A stretch of 64,000 bases of DNA from JAHCHG01 sp041745765 (GTDB lineage: Bacteria; Acidobacteriota; Blastocatellia; Pyrinomonadales; Pyrinomonadaceae). The notes under the pieces are model-generated. The model ran no database searches and was not told the DNA's origin. It worked only from the letters and a program-made list of their open reading frames with translations. The first letter of the stretch is position 1; every line of letters begins with the position of its first letter. Positions 8,247 through 16,694 of this stretch are shown one piece after another. The stretch is taken from the NCBI GenBank assembly GCA_041745765.1, contig JBGTIH010000117.1:1-64000 (forward strand), written 5' to 3'. A program made the position numbers and the translations under genes.

Positions 8247-8330
8247 TTCAGCGAGTTTTGAGTTAGCAGAGTTTTCTGAGTTTTTAACTCGGTCAACTCG
8301 CAACTCGGTCAACTCGGTCAACTTAGAACG
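8247..8330. repeat. rpsQ-rplN spacer: inverted repeats (AACTCGGTC)
   Basis: AACTCGGTC occurs three times (9-bp period, one 7-bp variant AACTCGC) on the right, facing GAGTTTTGAGTTAGCAGAG-type copies on the left. Related to the rpsJ-rplC spacer unit. Confidence 0.78.
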
Positions 8331-8340
8331 GAGTGAAATT

Positions 8341-8709
8341 ATGATTCAGATGCAAACCTCTTTGACTGTTGCCGATAATTCGGGAGCTAAAAGAGTTGTG
8401 ATGATTGCGCCGATTGGCGGTTCGACGAGCAAACTCGCCAAATTGGGCGATAAAATTAAAGTAACCGTGAAAGAAGCATCGCCCGGCGGAACAGCCAAAA
8501 AGGGCAAGGTTTATAACGCGGTAATCGTCAGAACACGCAAGGAAACGCGCCGCAAAGACGGAACTTATATCCGCTTTGATGAAAACGCGGCAGTTCTTCT
8601 TAAAGACGATGACACGCCGATTGGGACACGTGTTTTCGGTCCGGTTGCCCGCGAATTGCGCGAAAGAAGATTTATGAAAATCGTTTCGCTCGCGCCGGAG
8701 GTGATTTAA
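8341..8709 (+). CDS. rplN: 50S ribosomal protein L14 (uL14)
   Basis: 122 residues, normal length: MIQMQTSLTVADNSGAKRV start, then VKEASPGGTAKKGKVYNAV and GTRVFGPVARELR. L14 forms part of an inter-subunit bridge. ACGGAGTG precedes the ATG. An in-frame frame opening at 8206 only adds repeat-derived residues. Its stop TAA overlaps the ATG of rplX (TAATG). Confidence 0.98.
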   Translation: MIQMQTSLTVADNSGAKRVVMIAPIGGSTSKLAKLGDKIKVTVKEASPGGTAKKGKVYNAVIVRTRKETRRKDGTYIRFDENAAVLLKDDDTPIGTRVFGPVARELRERRFMKIVSLAPEVI

Positions 8710-9170
8710 TGATGAAAACGGCAAAAAAAGGAACAATCAGAAGCAAGTTTAAGCGCGGCGATCAAGTTGTATTTATTGCAGGCAAAGAGTATAACCGGTA
8801 TGATAGCAATGGCAAGCGCAGTCCGCTTCGCGGAAAAGTGATTGAGGTTGATCCGCGCAATGCAAAGGTCAAGGTTGAAGGCGCGATGATCGTCAAACGA
8901 CACCGCAAAGCTGTTCCGCAGATGAATGTCGAAGGCGGAATTATCCAACAGGAAGCGTGGGTTGATATTTCAAACGTCGCTCATATTGACCCTGAAACCG
9001 GAAAACCGACCCGCGTTAAATATGAAACACAGGACGGCACAAAGGTTCGTATAGCGAAAAGCGGAAAAGCAATTCCCGAACCGGATAAAACGCGCCGACC
9101 AAGAGCGGAAGCAAAAGAAACCGAAGAAGTTTCAGAAACTAAACCGGAAACTAAAGAAGATAAAGAATAA
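8709..9170 (+). CDS. rplX: 50S ribosomal protein L24 (uL24), extended C-terminus
   Basis: 153 residues; core ~105. The KOW motif is in RGDQVVFIAGKEYNRYDSNG...GKVIEV and VEGAMIVKRHRKAVPQMNVE follows, as in L24, an assembly initiator. The last ~45 residues are charged (RPRAEAKETEEVSETKPETK), like the tails on L4, L22 and S17. Start overlaps the rplN stop (TAATG), suggesting coupling; a second ATG 3 bp later is equally possible. Confidence 0.95.
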   Translation: MMKTAKKGTIRSKFKRGDQVVFIAGKEYNRYDSNGKRSPLRGKVIEVDPRNAKVKVEGAMIVKRHRKAVPQMNVEGGIIQQEAWVDISNVAHIDPETGKPTRVKYETQDGTKVRIAKSGKAIPEPDKTRRPRAEAKETEEVSETKPETKEDKE

Positions 9171-9187
9171 GTTTGAGGTTTGGAAAC

Positions 9188-9262
9188 ACGGCGAATTTTA
9201 GATTTTAGATTAGCGATTGAAAAAATAAATCCAAAATCGGCAATCTAAAATCCAAAATCGAG
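9188..9262. repeat. rplX-rplE spacer: inverted 7-bp repeats (TCCAAAA/TCTAAAA)
   Basis: TTTTAGATTTTAGATT on the left faces ATCCAAAATCGGCAATCTAAAATCCAAAATC on the right (shown here in separate 7-bp units). Hairpin possible. Confidence 0.78.
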
Positions 9263-9301
9263 TGAGACCCAAACGTAAAATTTAGGAGAAAAACTCAAAC
9301 A

Positions 9302-9847
9302 ATGGCTAGATTAAAAGAAAAATATAGAAAAGAAATCGCTCCGGCGATTGCCAAGGAATTCGGTATTGAAAATGTAATGGCGATTCCTAAGGTTGAAAAA
9401 GTCGTCATCAATATGGGAATGGGAGAAGCAATCAGCAACTCGAAAATTCTCGATACGGCAGTTGAAGAAATACAGACGATTTCGGGACAAAAACCCGTAA
9501 TTACGAAAGCAAAAAAATCAATTGCGGCATTTAAACTGCGGCAGGGAATGAACATCGGCACGATGGTCACTTTGCGCGGCGATAGAATGTATGAATTTCT
9601 CGATCGCCTGATTTCGGTTGCTCTGCCGCGTGTGCGCGATTTTCGCGGAATTTCCGGCAAGGCGTTTGACGGTCGCGGCAATTATACGTTGGGAATCAAG
9701 GAACAATTGATTTTTCCCGAAATTGATTTTAACAAAGTTGATAAAACTCGCGGAATGAATATTTCAATCATTACCACCGCAAAGAATGACGAACAGGCGC
9801 GGGCGCTTTTGAAAGCACTCGGAATGCCGTTTCGTCAGGGTAAATAA
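9302..9847 (+). CDS. rplE: 50S ribosomal protein L5 (uL5)
   Basis: 181 residues. ARLKEKYRKEIAPAIAKEFG, VVINMGMGEA, RDFRGISGKAFDGRGNYTLG and FNKVDKTRGMNI are conserved in L5, which binds 5S rRNA and contacts the P-site tRNA. TTTAGGAGAAA upstream is a good RBS. Confidence 0.98.
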   Translation: MARLKEKYRKEIAPAIAKEFGIENVMAIPKVEKVVINMGMGEAISNSKILDTAVEEIQTISGQKPVITKAKKSIAAFKLRQGMNIGTMVTLRGDRMYEFLDRLISVALPRVRDFRGISGKAFDGRGNYTLGIKEQLIFPEIDFNKVDKTRGMNISIITTAKNDEQARALLKALGMPFRQGK

Positions 9848-9853
9848 AAAGTT

Positions 9854-10159
9854 ATGGCAAAGATTAGTAAAGTTGTAAAAAACGAAATGCGTAAAAAAAC
9901 GGTGGCTCAATATGCCGAGCGTCGGGCAGCGTTGAAGAAAATCATCAACAACCCCGAATCAACACCGGAAGAAGTAGATGCCGCGCAGTTGAAATTGCAG
10001 AAACTGCCGCGTAATTCAAGTCCGGTTCGCGTTCGCAATCGTTGTTCGCAAACCGGTCGCCCGCGCGGATACCTGCGTAAATTCGGAATTTCGCGTGTCG
10101 CTTTAAGAGAATTGGCTCTGGAAGGTCAAATTCCGGGCGTTGTTAAATCAAGTTGGTAG
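9854..10159 (+). CDS. rpsN: 30S ribosomal protein S14 (uS14)
   Basis: 101 residues, the long zinc-independent (C-minus) form: the paired CxxC motifs of the short form are missing and the conserved RNRCSQTGRPRGYLRKFGIS is present. S14 lies in the 30S head. Starts 6 bp after rplE. Confidence 0.97.
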   Translation: MAKISKVVKNEMRKKTVAQYAERRAALKKIINNPESTPEEVDAAQLKLQKLPRNSSPVRVRNRCSQTGRPRGYLRKFGISRVALRELALEGQIPGVVKSSW

Positions 10160-10162
10160 AGT

Positions 10163-10273
10163 AATTTGCGATTTTCAATTTTCAATTTGCGATTTTTCAA
10201 AAAGTTAAATTGTTAAAGAAGACATTTAGTTTACAAAAAAATCGCAAATCGCAAATCTAAAATCGAAAATAGA
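10163..10273. repeat. rpsN-rpsH spacer: inverted low-complexity repeats
   Basis: TTTGCGATTTTCAATTTTCAATTTGCGATTTT-type units (7-9 bp, here broken at the unit TTGCGATTTTCAA) face AATCGCAAATCGCAAATC and AAAATCGAAAAT on the right side. Would fold in RNA. Confidence 0.75.
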
Positions 10274-10294
10274 TTGATGGAGTTAAATTAGAAA

Positions 10295-10687
10295 ATGACA
10301 GATCCAATTGCAGATATGCTGACGCGAATTCGTAACGCGATTGCGGCGAATCATCCGCGGGTAGATATTCCGGGTTCAAAACTGAAAATAGAAGTTGCCC
10401 GAATTCTTAAAGAAGAAGGCTACATCAACAGTTATGTAACCAAAACCGAAGGCATCAAATATACGATTCGCGTGTTTTTGCGCTACGATGCCAAAGGCAC
10501 TTCTTCAATCACGCATCTGGCGAGAGTTTCTCGTCCGGGCAGAAGAGTATATGTCCACTCGAAGGGCGTGCCGAAGGTTCTCGGCGGTTTTGGAATTAAT
10601 ATTGTTTCCACATCAAAAGGTTTGATGAGCGGAAAACAAGCCCGCAAAGAAAATATCGGCGGGGAAATTTTAGCAGAAGTTTATTAA
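10295..10687 (+). CDS. rpsH: 30S ribosomal protein S8 (uS8)
   Basis: 130 residues. MTDPIADMLTRIRNAIAANH start and the C-terminal ISTSKGLMSGKQARKENIGGE-like motif (here VSTSKGLMSGKQARKENIGG) identify S8, which binds 16S helix 21 and in E. coli represses the spc operon. GATGGAGTTAAATTAGAAA precedes the ATG. Confidence 0.98.
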   Translation: MTDPIADMLTRIRNAIAANHPRVDIPGSKLKIEVARILKEEGYINSYVTKTEGIKYTIRVFLRYDAKGTSSITHLARVSRPGRRVYVHSKGVPKVLGGFGINIVSTSKGLMSGKQARKENIGGEILAEVY

Positions 10688-10689
10688 GA

Positions 10690-10775
10690 ATTTCGTCATT
10701 TGTCCCTAGTCATTAGTCCTTTGAAAAATCTTACGGCGAATGACAAATGACGAATGACCAATGACAAACAGAGGA
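10690..10775. repeat. rpsH-rplF spacer: inverted 7-bp-type repeats (AATGACA/AATGACC)
   Basis: TCATTTGTCCCTAGTCATTAGTCC on the left faces GAATGACAAATGACGAATGACC on the right (7-bp period). Same unit class as the tuf-rpsJ and rpsM-rpsK spacers. Confidence 0.8.
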
Positions 10776-10779
10776 AATT

Positions 10780-11340
10780 ATGTCGCGTGTAGGAAAGAAA
10801 CCAATTACGATACCGTCAGGTGTTACCGTTTCGATTAACGATGGCGAATTGGAAGTAAAAGGTCCGAAAGGAACTTTGAAAAGCCCGATTCCGAAAGGTG
10901 TCGAATTCAAGATGGAAGACAACACACTTTCAGCCGAACGTGCCGGCGATGATTTATCGGCAATGCACGGTTTGGCGAGAGCTTTGGCAAATAATGCGGT
11001 TGTCGGCGTAACCGAAGGTTTTAAAAAAGATTTGGATCTCGTGGGCGTTGGTTATAAAGCCGATGTTCAGGGCAAGAAAATTGTTTTCGCGCTCGGCTAT
11101 TCACATCCGATTGAATATGCCTTGCCGGACGGAATCGAGGCAAAAGCCGAAAGAATGCCGACGAAAACAACAATCAATCAATATCAATTGACCTTGACTT
11201 TGAGCGGAATTGATAAACAATTGCTCGGTCAGGTGGCGGCGGAACTTAATCGTTTGCGAAAACCGGATGCTTATAAGGGCAAAGGCGTACGCTATTCCGA
11301 TAAGGTCTATAGATTAAAACCGGGTAAAACAGGAAAATAA
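10780..11340 (+). CDS. rplF: 50S ribosomal protein L6 (uL6)
   Basis: 186 residues; MSRVGKKPITIPSGVTV, VEVKGPKG-like EVKGPKGTL, and the C-terminal RKPDAYKGKGVRYSDKVYRL are L6 hallmarks. L6 lies by the sarcin-ricin loop where elongation factors bind. CAGAGGAAATT is the RBS. Confidence 0.98.
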   Translation: MSRVGKKPITIPSGVTVSINDGELEVKGPKGTLKSPIPKGVEFKMEDNTLSAERAGDDLSAMHGLARALANNAVVGVTEGFKKDLDLVGVGYKADVQGKKIVFALGYSHPIEYALPDGIEAKAERMPTKTTINQYQLTLTLSGIDKQLLGQVAAELNRLRKPDAYKGKGVRYSDKVYRLKPGKTGK

Positions 11341-11402
11341 TCATTGAACATTTATCATTGAGCATTTATCTAAGTTTTTATGTGATAAATGTGCAATGAT
11401 CA
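11341..11402. repeat. rplF-rplR spacer: inverted repeat (ATTGAACATTTATC)
   Basis: ATTGAACATTTATCATTGAGC faces GATAAATGTGCAATGATCAATG, giving a long imperfect hairpin covering nearly the entire spacer. Confidence 0.8.
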
Positions 11403-11414
11403 ATGAATAAAGTT

Positions 11415-11825
11415 ATGGCAAAGAATACTAAAGCAGAAATACGACGCGGCGTTCACACCCGCATTCGCAAGAAAGTGCAAGGCACCCAGGAACGTCCGCG
11501 CCTTGCTGTTTATCGCAGTACGAATCACATTTATGCCCAGGTGATTGATGATGCGAACGGTAAAACTTTAGCGGCGGCTTCAACCACCGAAAAAGATATG
11601 GGACTCAAATCGGGCGGAAACATCGAAGCGGCGCAAAAGGTCGGCAAAGCAATTGCCGAACGCGCTATCTCGGCAGGTGTGAATCAAGTAGTTTTTGATC
11701 GCGGCGGTTATGTTTATCACGGACGCGTCAAAGCTCTGATAGATGCAACGCGTGAAGCGGGATTAAACAAAAACGAAACAGCGCAAAAGCAAGAGAAGGA
11801 AACAGAAGAAAGTAATGAAAGCTAA
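11415..11825 (+). CDS. rplR: 50S ribosomal protein L18 (uL18)
   Basis: 136 residues from the second of two in-frame ATGs (MAKNTKAEIRRGVHTRIRKK); the first ATG at 11403 lies in the repeat. RPRLAVYRSTNHIYAQVIDD and VVFDRGGYVYHGRVKALIDA are L18 signatures; L18 anchors 5S rRNA. The tail is Glu/Lys/Gln-rich. It overlaps rpsE by 11 bp. Confidence 0.96.
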   Translation: MAKNTKAEIRRGVHTRIRKKVQGTQERPRLAVYRSTNHIYAQVIDDANGKTLAAASTTEKDMGLKSGGNIEAAQKVGKAIAERAISAGVNQVVFDRGGYVYHGRVKALIDATREAGLNKNETAQKQEKETEESNES

Positions 11826-12324
11826 CACACAAAGAATTTCTCCGAACGGTTTGGTTTTAAATGACCAATTAATTTCCATCAATCGCGTTACGAAAGTCGT
11901 CAAAGGCGGTAAAAATATGTCGTTTGCTGCGCTTGTCGTAGTCGGCGACGAATCCGGACACGTTGGATTTGGAACCGGAAAAGCAAAAGAAGTTCCGAAT
12001 GCGATCAAAAAAGCGGTCGAAGCTGCCAAGAAAAATCTGATTCGCGTTCCATTGATAAACGGCACTTTGCCGCATCAAATCATCGGTAAATACGGCGCGG
12101 GAAGAGTTTTATTAAAACCGGCGGCAGAAGGAACGGGAGTAATCGCTGGCGGCGCAGTTCGTCCGATTCTGCAATCGCTCGGTGTTCATAATGTGCGCAC
12201 GAAGATTCTCGGTTCAAGTAATGCACATAATGTAATTCGCGCAACTTTTAACGGATTAATGCGAATGAAAGACCCGATTGATGTGGCGCGTCTGCGCGGC
12301 AAACAAGTTGAAGAACTCGGCTAA
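11815..12324 (+). CDS. rpsE: 30S ribosomal protein S5 (uS5)
   Basis: 169 residues. RVTKVVKGGKNMSFAALVVV, VGFGTGKAKEVPNAIKKAV, and VLLKPAAEGTGVIAGGAVR match S5, involved in translational fidelity. Its start lies inside the end of rplR (overlap 11 bp) with GAAGAAAGTA as RBS, so the two are probably coupled. Confidence 0.98.
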   Translation: MKANTQRISPNGLVLNDQLISINRVTKVVKGGKNMSFAALVVVGDESGHVGFGTGKAKEVPNAIKKAVEAAKKNLIRVPLINGTLPHQIIGKYGAGRVLLKPAAEGTGVIAGGAVRPILQSLGVHNVRTKILGSSNAHNVIRATFNGLMRMKDPIDVARLRGKQVEELG

Positions 12325-12434
12325 TTTTCGATTTGCAATTTTCGATTTGCAATTTTTCAAAGATGATTTCAAATGATTGTCAGATATTGAAGAAAAACAA
12401 ATCTAAAATCTAAAAATCTAAAATCTAAATTAAA
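12325..12434. repeat. rpsE-rpmD spacer: inverted 7-bp repeats (TCTAAAA)
   Basis: ATTTTCGATTTGCAATTTTCG-type units on the left face AATCTAAAATCTAAAAATCT-type units on the right, ending just before the rpmD RBS. Confidence 0.78.
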
Positions 12435-12437
12435 GAA

Positions 12438-12644
12438 ATGGCAAACAAGCAAGAAAAACAAGAAAACGGCGGAACGATCAGAATCCAATACTACAAAAGT
12501 ATGATTGGATATCCGAAAAAACAAAAAACGATTGTGAAAAGTCTAGGTATTACAAAGATGAATCAAATCGTTGAGCGAGCCGATAATCCTTCGATGCGCG
12601 GCATTGTTAAGAAAGTTCCGCATCTTTTAAGAATTGTCGAATAA
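12438..12644 (+). CDS. rpmD: 50S ribosomal protein L30 (uL30)
   Basis: 68 residues; GTIRIQYYKSMIGYPKKQKT and SLGITKMNQIVERADNPSMR match bacterial L30. An N-terminal ~10 residues (ANKQEKQENG) are extra. TTAAAGAA before ATG is a modest RBS. Confidence 0.95.
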   Translation: MANKQEKQENGGTIRIQYYKSMIGYPKKQKTIVKSLGITKMNQIVERADNPSMRGIVKKVPHLLRIVE

Positions 12645-12779
12645 GAGAAAAGGTTAATCGTGAATCGTTAATCGCTGATAGATTTTTTGCCGCCGGTTTA
12701 TTATTCTAATAACTTTGAGCAAAGGAATTCTGAACGGCGAAATGCAATTCACGATTCACTATTTACAGAGGAAAGAAAA

Positions 12780-13286
12780 ATGGCATTAGCACTAAATAAT
12801 TTGCGTCCGGCAAAAGGCTCGACGCACAAAAAGAAAAGAGTCGGGCGCGGACCGGGTTCGGGTCTCGGCAAAACTGCCGGACGCGGACATAAAGGTCAAA
12901 AATCACGTTCGGGTTACAGCCAGAAAATCGGTTTTGAAGGCGGACAGATGCCTTTGCAGCGTCGTTTGCCGAAACGCGGTTTTACCAATATTTTCAAAAC
13001 GAAATGGCTTGAAATCAGCCTTGGAAAACTCGAAGAAAACTTCAATATCGGCGATGAAATCACGCCGGAAGTTCTGCACGAACGCGCTTTGATCAAAAAA
13101 GCCAAGCACGATCTCGTTATTTTGGGCAGTGGTGAAATCTCGAAAGCGTTGAATATTTCCGCCCATCGTTTTACCAAATCCGCTAAAGAAAAAATCGAAA
13201 AAGCGGGTGGAACGGCAACTGTTATCGAGAAAGCCAGTAAGGTTCTTGAAAAAGGCGTGAAAGCGAAAGATAAAGGCAAAAGCTAA
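12780..13286 (+). CDS. rplO: 50S ribosomal protein L15 (uL15)
   Basis: 168 residues from MALALNNLRPAKGSTHKKKR; GRGPGSGLGKTAGRGHKGQK and FEGGQMPLQRRLPKRGF are the L15 glycine-rich signature. A frame opening at 12687 has no support and the RBS ACAGAGGAAAG sits right before 12780. The C-terminus is Lys-rich (KVLEKGVKAKDKGKS). Confidence 0.97.
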   Translation: MALALNNLRPAKGSTHKKKRVGRGPGSGLGKTAGRGHKGQKSRSGYSQKIGFEGGQMPLQRRLPKRGFTNIFKTKWLEISLGKLEENFNIGDEITPEVLHERALIKKAKHDLVILGSGEISKALNISAHRFTKSAKEKIEKAGGTATVIEKASKVLEKGVKAKDKGKS

Positions 13287-13319
13287 ATTAAATTTTGGAG
13301 TAACCTTCAGAGGAGAAGT

Positions 13320-14738
13320 ATGGATAAGTTTTTAAGTGCCGTCCAAAATATGTTCAAAGTTCCCGAGTTGAGAAAGCGTATTCTCTTCACTCTCGGACTT
13401 CTGGCAATTTACCGGTTAGGAGCGCACGTAACCGCGCCCGGAATCAATGCGGCGCAGCTTGAACAAGTTTGGGGCGAAGTTGCCGGAACCTTGCTCGGCG
13501 TTCTCGATTTATTTTCGGGCGGAAATTTTCGCACTATTTCTGTTCTCGCGCTCGGCGTAATGCCATACATTACGGCTTCGATTATTATGCAATTGATGCC
13601 GGTTCTCTCGCCGCAGATTAAAAAAATTCAAGAAGAAGGCGAAGTCGGACGGCAAAAAATGAATCAGTGGACTCGTTATTTGACCGTTGCACTTTGTTCT
13701 GTTCAGTCATTTTTTGTAGCAACCTGGCTTCAGAGAAACGGCGTGATGGAAAATACCTGGTGGGGTTCGATTATGATCGTCGTAACGCTCACCACCGGAA
13801 CGATTTTCGTGATGTGGCTCGGTGAACAAATAACCGAACGCGGAGTCGGCAACGGAATCTCGCTCTTGATTTTTGCCGGAATTATCATCGGTTTGCCGGA
13901 CGCAGTAACACAGGTTTATGGAAGAATTCAGGGCAGCGATCCGATTCAAACGCTCGGAGTTATTTTTCTTTTAGCCATAATAATTGCGCTGATTGCCTTG
14001 ATTGTCTATGTCGAATCGGCACGACGAAATATTGCGATAAGTTACGCCAGCCGGCGTGTCGGAAATCAAACTTTCAAAGGACAGGAAACAAGTCTTCCGC
14101 TCAAAATTAATATGGGCGGCGTTATTCCGGTTATTTTCGCTTCGTCGGTTTTAGCAATGCCGCAAACAATTTTAACGGCAATGCCGCCCGATCAGAATAA
14201 TCCGAATTCGACCTGGTCGCAGATTTACGCCTTTTTTCAACAATTTCACGGCGGCGATCCGTACTACGAACTTGTGTTTGGTTCGTTGATCGTTCTGTTC
14301 ACATTTTTCTATATCACGATTGTATTCAATACGGATGATGTCGCGGATAATTTGCGAAAACACGGCGGATTTATTCCGGGAATTCGTCCCGGCGCACAAA
14401 CAGCGGATTATCTGAATTCGATTATGACGCGCCTGACAACTGTCGGAGCAATTTATCTAGTGTTTATTTGCTTCTTGCCGCAGATTCTTTTGAGCGGTTT
14501 CAGAGTTGCCCGTCTTCCATTTATCGGAACTCCTTTAGATAACTTTTTTACTGCCACGCCCGGACTTACGTGGCTGCCGACGGGATTAGGATATCAATTC
14601 TTTTTCGGAGGAGCTTCGCTTTTAATTATTGTCGGCGTAGCGATGGACACGGTTTCGCAGATTGAAGCCCAACTCGTTATGAGAAACTATGAAGGTTTCC
14701 TCGGCGCGGGATCGAGATTGCGCGGCAGAAGAAGTTAA
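13320..14738 (+). CDS. secY: Preprotein translocase subunit SecY
   Basis: 472 residues with ten hydrophobic segments; SecY forms the protein-conducting channel in the inner membrane with SecE/SecG. KRILFTLGLLAIYRLGAHV opens TM1, ALGVMPYITASIIMQL and ERGVGNGISLLIFAGII are conserved signature regions, and the C-terminus RNYEGFLGAGSRLRGRRS matches the usual SecY end. CAGAGGAGAAGT is a strong RBS. Slightly longer than E. coli SecY (443) because of a loop near residues 285-300 (PPDQNNPNSTWSQ). Confidence 0.98.
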   Translation: MDKFLSAVQNMFKVPELRKRILFTLGLLAIYRLGAHVTAPGINAAQLEQVWGEVAGTLLGVLDLFSGGNFRTISVLALGVMPYITASIIMQLMPVLSPQIKKIQEEGEVGRQKMNQWTRYLTVALCSVQSFFVATWLQRNGVMENTWWGSIMIVVTLTTGTIFVMWLGEQITERGVGNGISLLIFAGIIIGLPDAVTQVYGRIQGSDPIQTLGVIFLLAIIIALIALIVYVESARRNIAISYASRRVGNQTFKGQETSLPLKINMGGVIPVIFASSVLAMPQTILTAMPPDQNNPNSTWSQIYAFFQQFHGGDPYYELVFGSLIVLFTFFYITIVFNTDDVADNLRKHGGFIPGIRPGAQTADYLNSIMTRLTTVGAIYLVFICFLPQILLSGFRVARLPFIGTPLDNFFTATPGLTWLPTGLGYQFFFGGASLLIIVGVAMDTVSQIEAQLVMRNYEGFLGAGSRLRGRRS

Positions 14739-14759
14739 GAATATGAAAAGAGGAGATTG

Positions 14760-14820
14760 AGAGAAAAGGAGAAATTTTATTATTAAATAATCTCCTTCGC
14801 TTTATTTCTCCTTTTCTTTT
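14760..14820. terminator. secY-adk spacer hairpin (possible attenuator)
   Basis: AGAGAAAAGGAGAAAT (14760-14775) is the reverse complement of the T-rich ATTTCTCCTTTTCTTT (14803-14820). It folds like a weak terminator ending in TTTTCTTTT, but adk follows within 12 bp, so it may only attenuate. The units also have the 7-bp repeat character of other spacers. Confidence 0.45.
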
Positions 14821-14831
14821 GTGCAAAGTTT

Positions 14832-15470
14832 ATGGATAAAATAATTGTGCTGATCGGTGCGCCGGGAGCGGGAAAAGGAACTCAAGCGCGGCTTTTGGAA
14901 GAACGGCGTAGGATTCCGCAAATCTCGACGGGCGATATGTTTCGCGAGATGAAAAATGCGGATACGCCTTTGGCAAAAGAAGTTCAGACAATAATGGCGG
15001 AAGGGAAATTGATTTCCGATGAATTGACCTACAAAATCGTACGGGACAGAACTTCAAAGGAAAACGGCGCGTATATTCTGGACGGCTATCCGCGCACCGC
15101 TGTTCAAGCCGAACAGCTCGAGGAATTAGCTGAAGAACAAGGCAGAACGATTCAGGCAATCGAAGTTGATGTTCCGAAAGAAGAATTATTGAAACGCTTG
15201 ACCGGGCGGCGTTCGTGTCCGGTTTGCGGAGAAATTTACAATATTTATTCCAAGCCGCCGAAGATTGAAAATGTTTGTGATTTTCATCCCGAAGCAATAT
15301 TGAATCATCGTGCCGATGATAACGAAGAAAGCGTTTCAACGCGGCTTAAAACGTATGAAGAAAAAACCAAACCTTTAATCGAGTATTATAAAAATTCGGG
15401 GCGTTTGGAAAAAGTCATAGGTAATGGAAGTTTGGAAGATATTTACAAACAGTTAGAAAGTTTGATTTGA
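14832..15470 (+). CDS. adk: Adenylate kinase
   Basis: 212 residues. Catalyses ATP + AMP = 2 ADP in the cytoplasm. The P-loop GAPGAGKGT is at residues 9-17, the AMP-binding STGDMFRE follows, and DGYPRT is near residue 84. The LID domain has CPVCGEIYNIY and a later Cys near residue 154 (ENVCDFHPE), so it is a long-type enzyme with a probable zinc-binding lid. ERRRIPQISTGDM is conserved. Position secY-adk-map is typical. Confidence 0.97.
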   Translation: MDKIIVLIGAPGAGKGTQARLLEERRRIPQISTGDMFREMKNADTPLAKEVQTIMAEGKLISDELTYKIVRDRTSKENGAYILDGYPRTAVQAEQLEELAEEQGRTIQAIEVDVPKEELLKRLTGRRSCPVCGEIYNIYSKPPKIENVCDFHPEAILNHRADDNEESVSTRLKTYEEKTKPLIEYYKNSGRLEKVIGNGSLEDIYKQLESLI

Positions 15471-15570
15471 ATCTTTGAACTACCAAATTAACAACAAAGA
15501 ACAAATGTTCAAAGATTTAAGAATCGGAAGTTTTTTTAGGAAATACAACCAGATTTTATTAGGAAAGAAA

Positions 15571-16383
15571 ATGATAATCGCCAAATCGAGAAAAGATTTA
15601 GATCGGATGCGCGAAGCCGGAGAATTAATCGCCGAAGTGCGTGAAACCCTGCGCTCAATGGTTGCGCCCGGAATTACAACTTTGGAACTCAATGCCGTTG
15701 CCGAAAAAATGATGCGTGATGCCGGTGCGATTCCGACATTTATCGGTTATAAACCGCACGGAATGGTTCCGTTTCCGTTTGCCATCTGCGCGTCGGTCAA
15801 TGATCAGGTCGTTCACGGCTTTTCGAGCGATATTCCCTTAAAAGAGGGCGATATTCTTTCGATTGATATGGCGGCAACCTATAACGGTTTTGTCGGCGAT
15901 ACGGCAACGACGATTCCAGTCGGCGAAATTTCAGACGAATTAAAGCAATTAATTCGAGTAACGGAAGAATGTCTGAATTTGGCGATTCAGGAATGTTATC
16001 CGAATAAGCGTGTCGGCGATTTAGGCGCGGCGGTTCAGGAACACGCCGAAAAATACAGTTATGGAATTGTACGTGATTATACTGGACACGGCATCGGGCG
16101 AAGTATGCACGAAGCTCCGCAAATTCCAAATTACGGCAGACGCGGGACAAAAGAAAAAATTCGCGCCGGATTTGTTTTTGCCATCGAGCCGATGCTTAAT
16201 CTCGGAACGCACGAAACCAAAACTCTCGAAGAGAAATGGACGGTCGTCACTAAAGACGGAAAAGCGAGCGCGCACGCCGAACATACGGTCGCGATTACGG
16301 CGGACGGTCCCGAAATTTTGACTTTAACAAAAGAGCAAAAAGCAAAGTTAAAGGGATCAAAAATTGAAAGTGCTTCGGCTTAA
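15571..16383 (+). CDS. map: Methionine aminopeptidase, type I
   Basis: 270 residues from the ATG behind TTAGGAAAGAAA; a longer frame from 15475 adds 32 unrelated residues and is rejected. Removes the initiator Met from new proteins. The metal ligands are seen in order: SIDMAATYNGFVGDTATT (two Asp), GHGIGRSMHEAPQIPNYG (His), AIEPMLNLG (Glu) and AEHTVAIT (Glu). The substrate His is in NDQVVHGF. Confidence 0.97.
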   Translation: MIIAKSRKDLDRMREAGELIAEVRETLRSMVAPGITTLELNAVAEKMMRDAGAIPTFIGYKPHGMVPFPFAICASVNDQVVHGFSSDIPLKEGDILSIDMAATYNGFVGDTATTIPVGEISDELKQLIRVTEECLNLAIQECYPNKRVGDLGAAVQEHAEKYSYGIVRDYTGHGIGRSMHEAPQIPNYGRRGTKEKIRAGFVFAIEPMLNLGTHETKTLEEKWTVVTKDGKASAHAEHTVAITADGPEILTLTKEQKAKLKGSKIESASA

Positions 16384-16454
16384 CTTGATTTATGAGAAAA
16401 AAAAAGCTAACATTTACGGTTTGTCCAACAAATTAGAAATTGGGCTTGATAGTT

Positions 16455-16676
16455 ATGTCAAAAGAAGAAGCGATAGAAGTCACAGCGACGGTTTTGGAGA
16501 CTCTGCCGAATGCGATGTTTAAGGTTGAGCTGGAAAATAACCAGCATCAGGTTTTGGCGCATATCTCTGGCAAAATGCGGAAAAATTTTATTCGCATACT
16601 GCCCGGCGACAGAGTTTTAGTTGAACTTTCGCCATACGATTTAAGTCGCGGGCGGATTACATATCGCTATAAATAA
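16455..16676 (+). CDS. infA: Translation initiation factor IF-1
   Basis: 73 residues from MSKEEAIEVTATVLETLPNA; FKVELENNQHQVLAHISGKM and RILPGDRVLVELSPYDLSRG identify the S1-like OB fold of IF-1. A frame opening 15 bp upstream adds MGLIV and is not preferred. Slightly different N-terminus (VTATV rather than VEGTV) from E. coli. Lies between map and rpmJ as usual. Confidence 0.97.
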   Translation: MSKEEAIEVTATVLETLPNAMFKVELENNQHQVLAHISGKMRKNFIRILPGDRVLVELSPYDLSRGRITYRYK

Positions 16677-16694
16677 AAGTTTGAGGGAAAAGTT

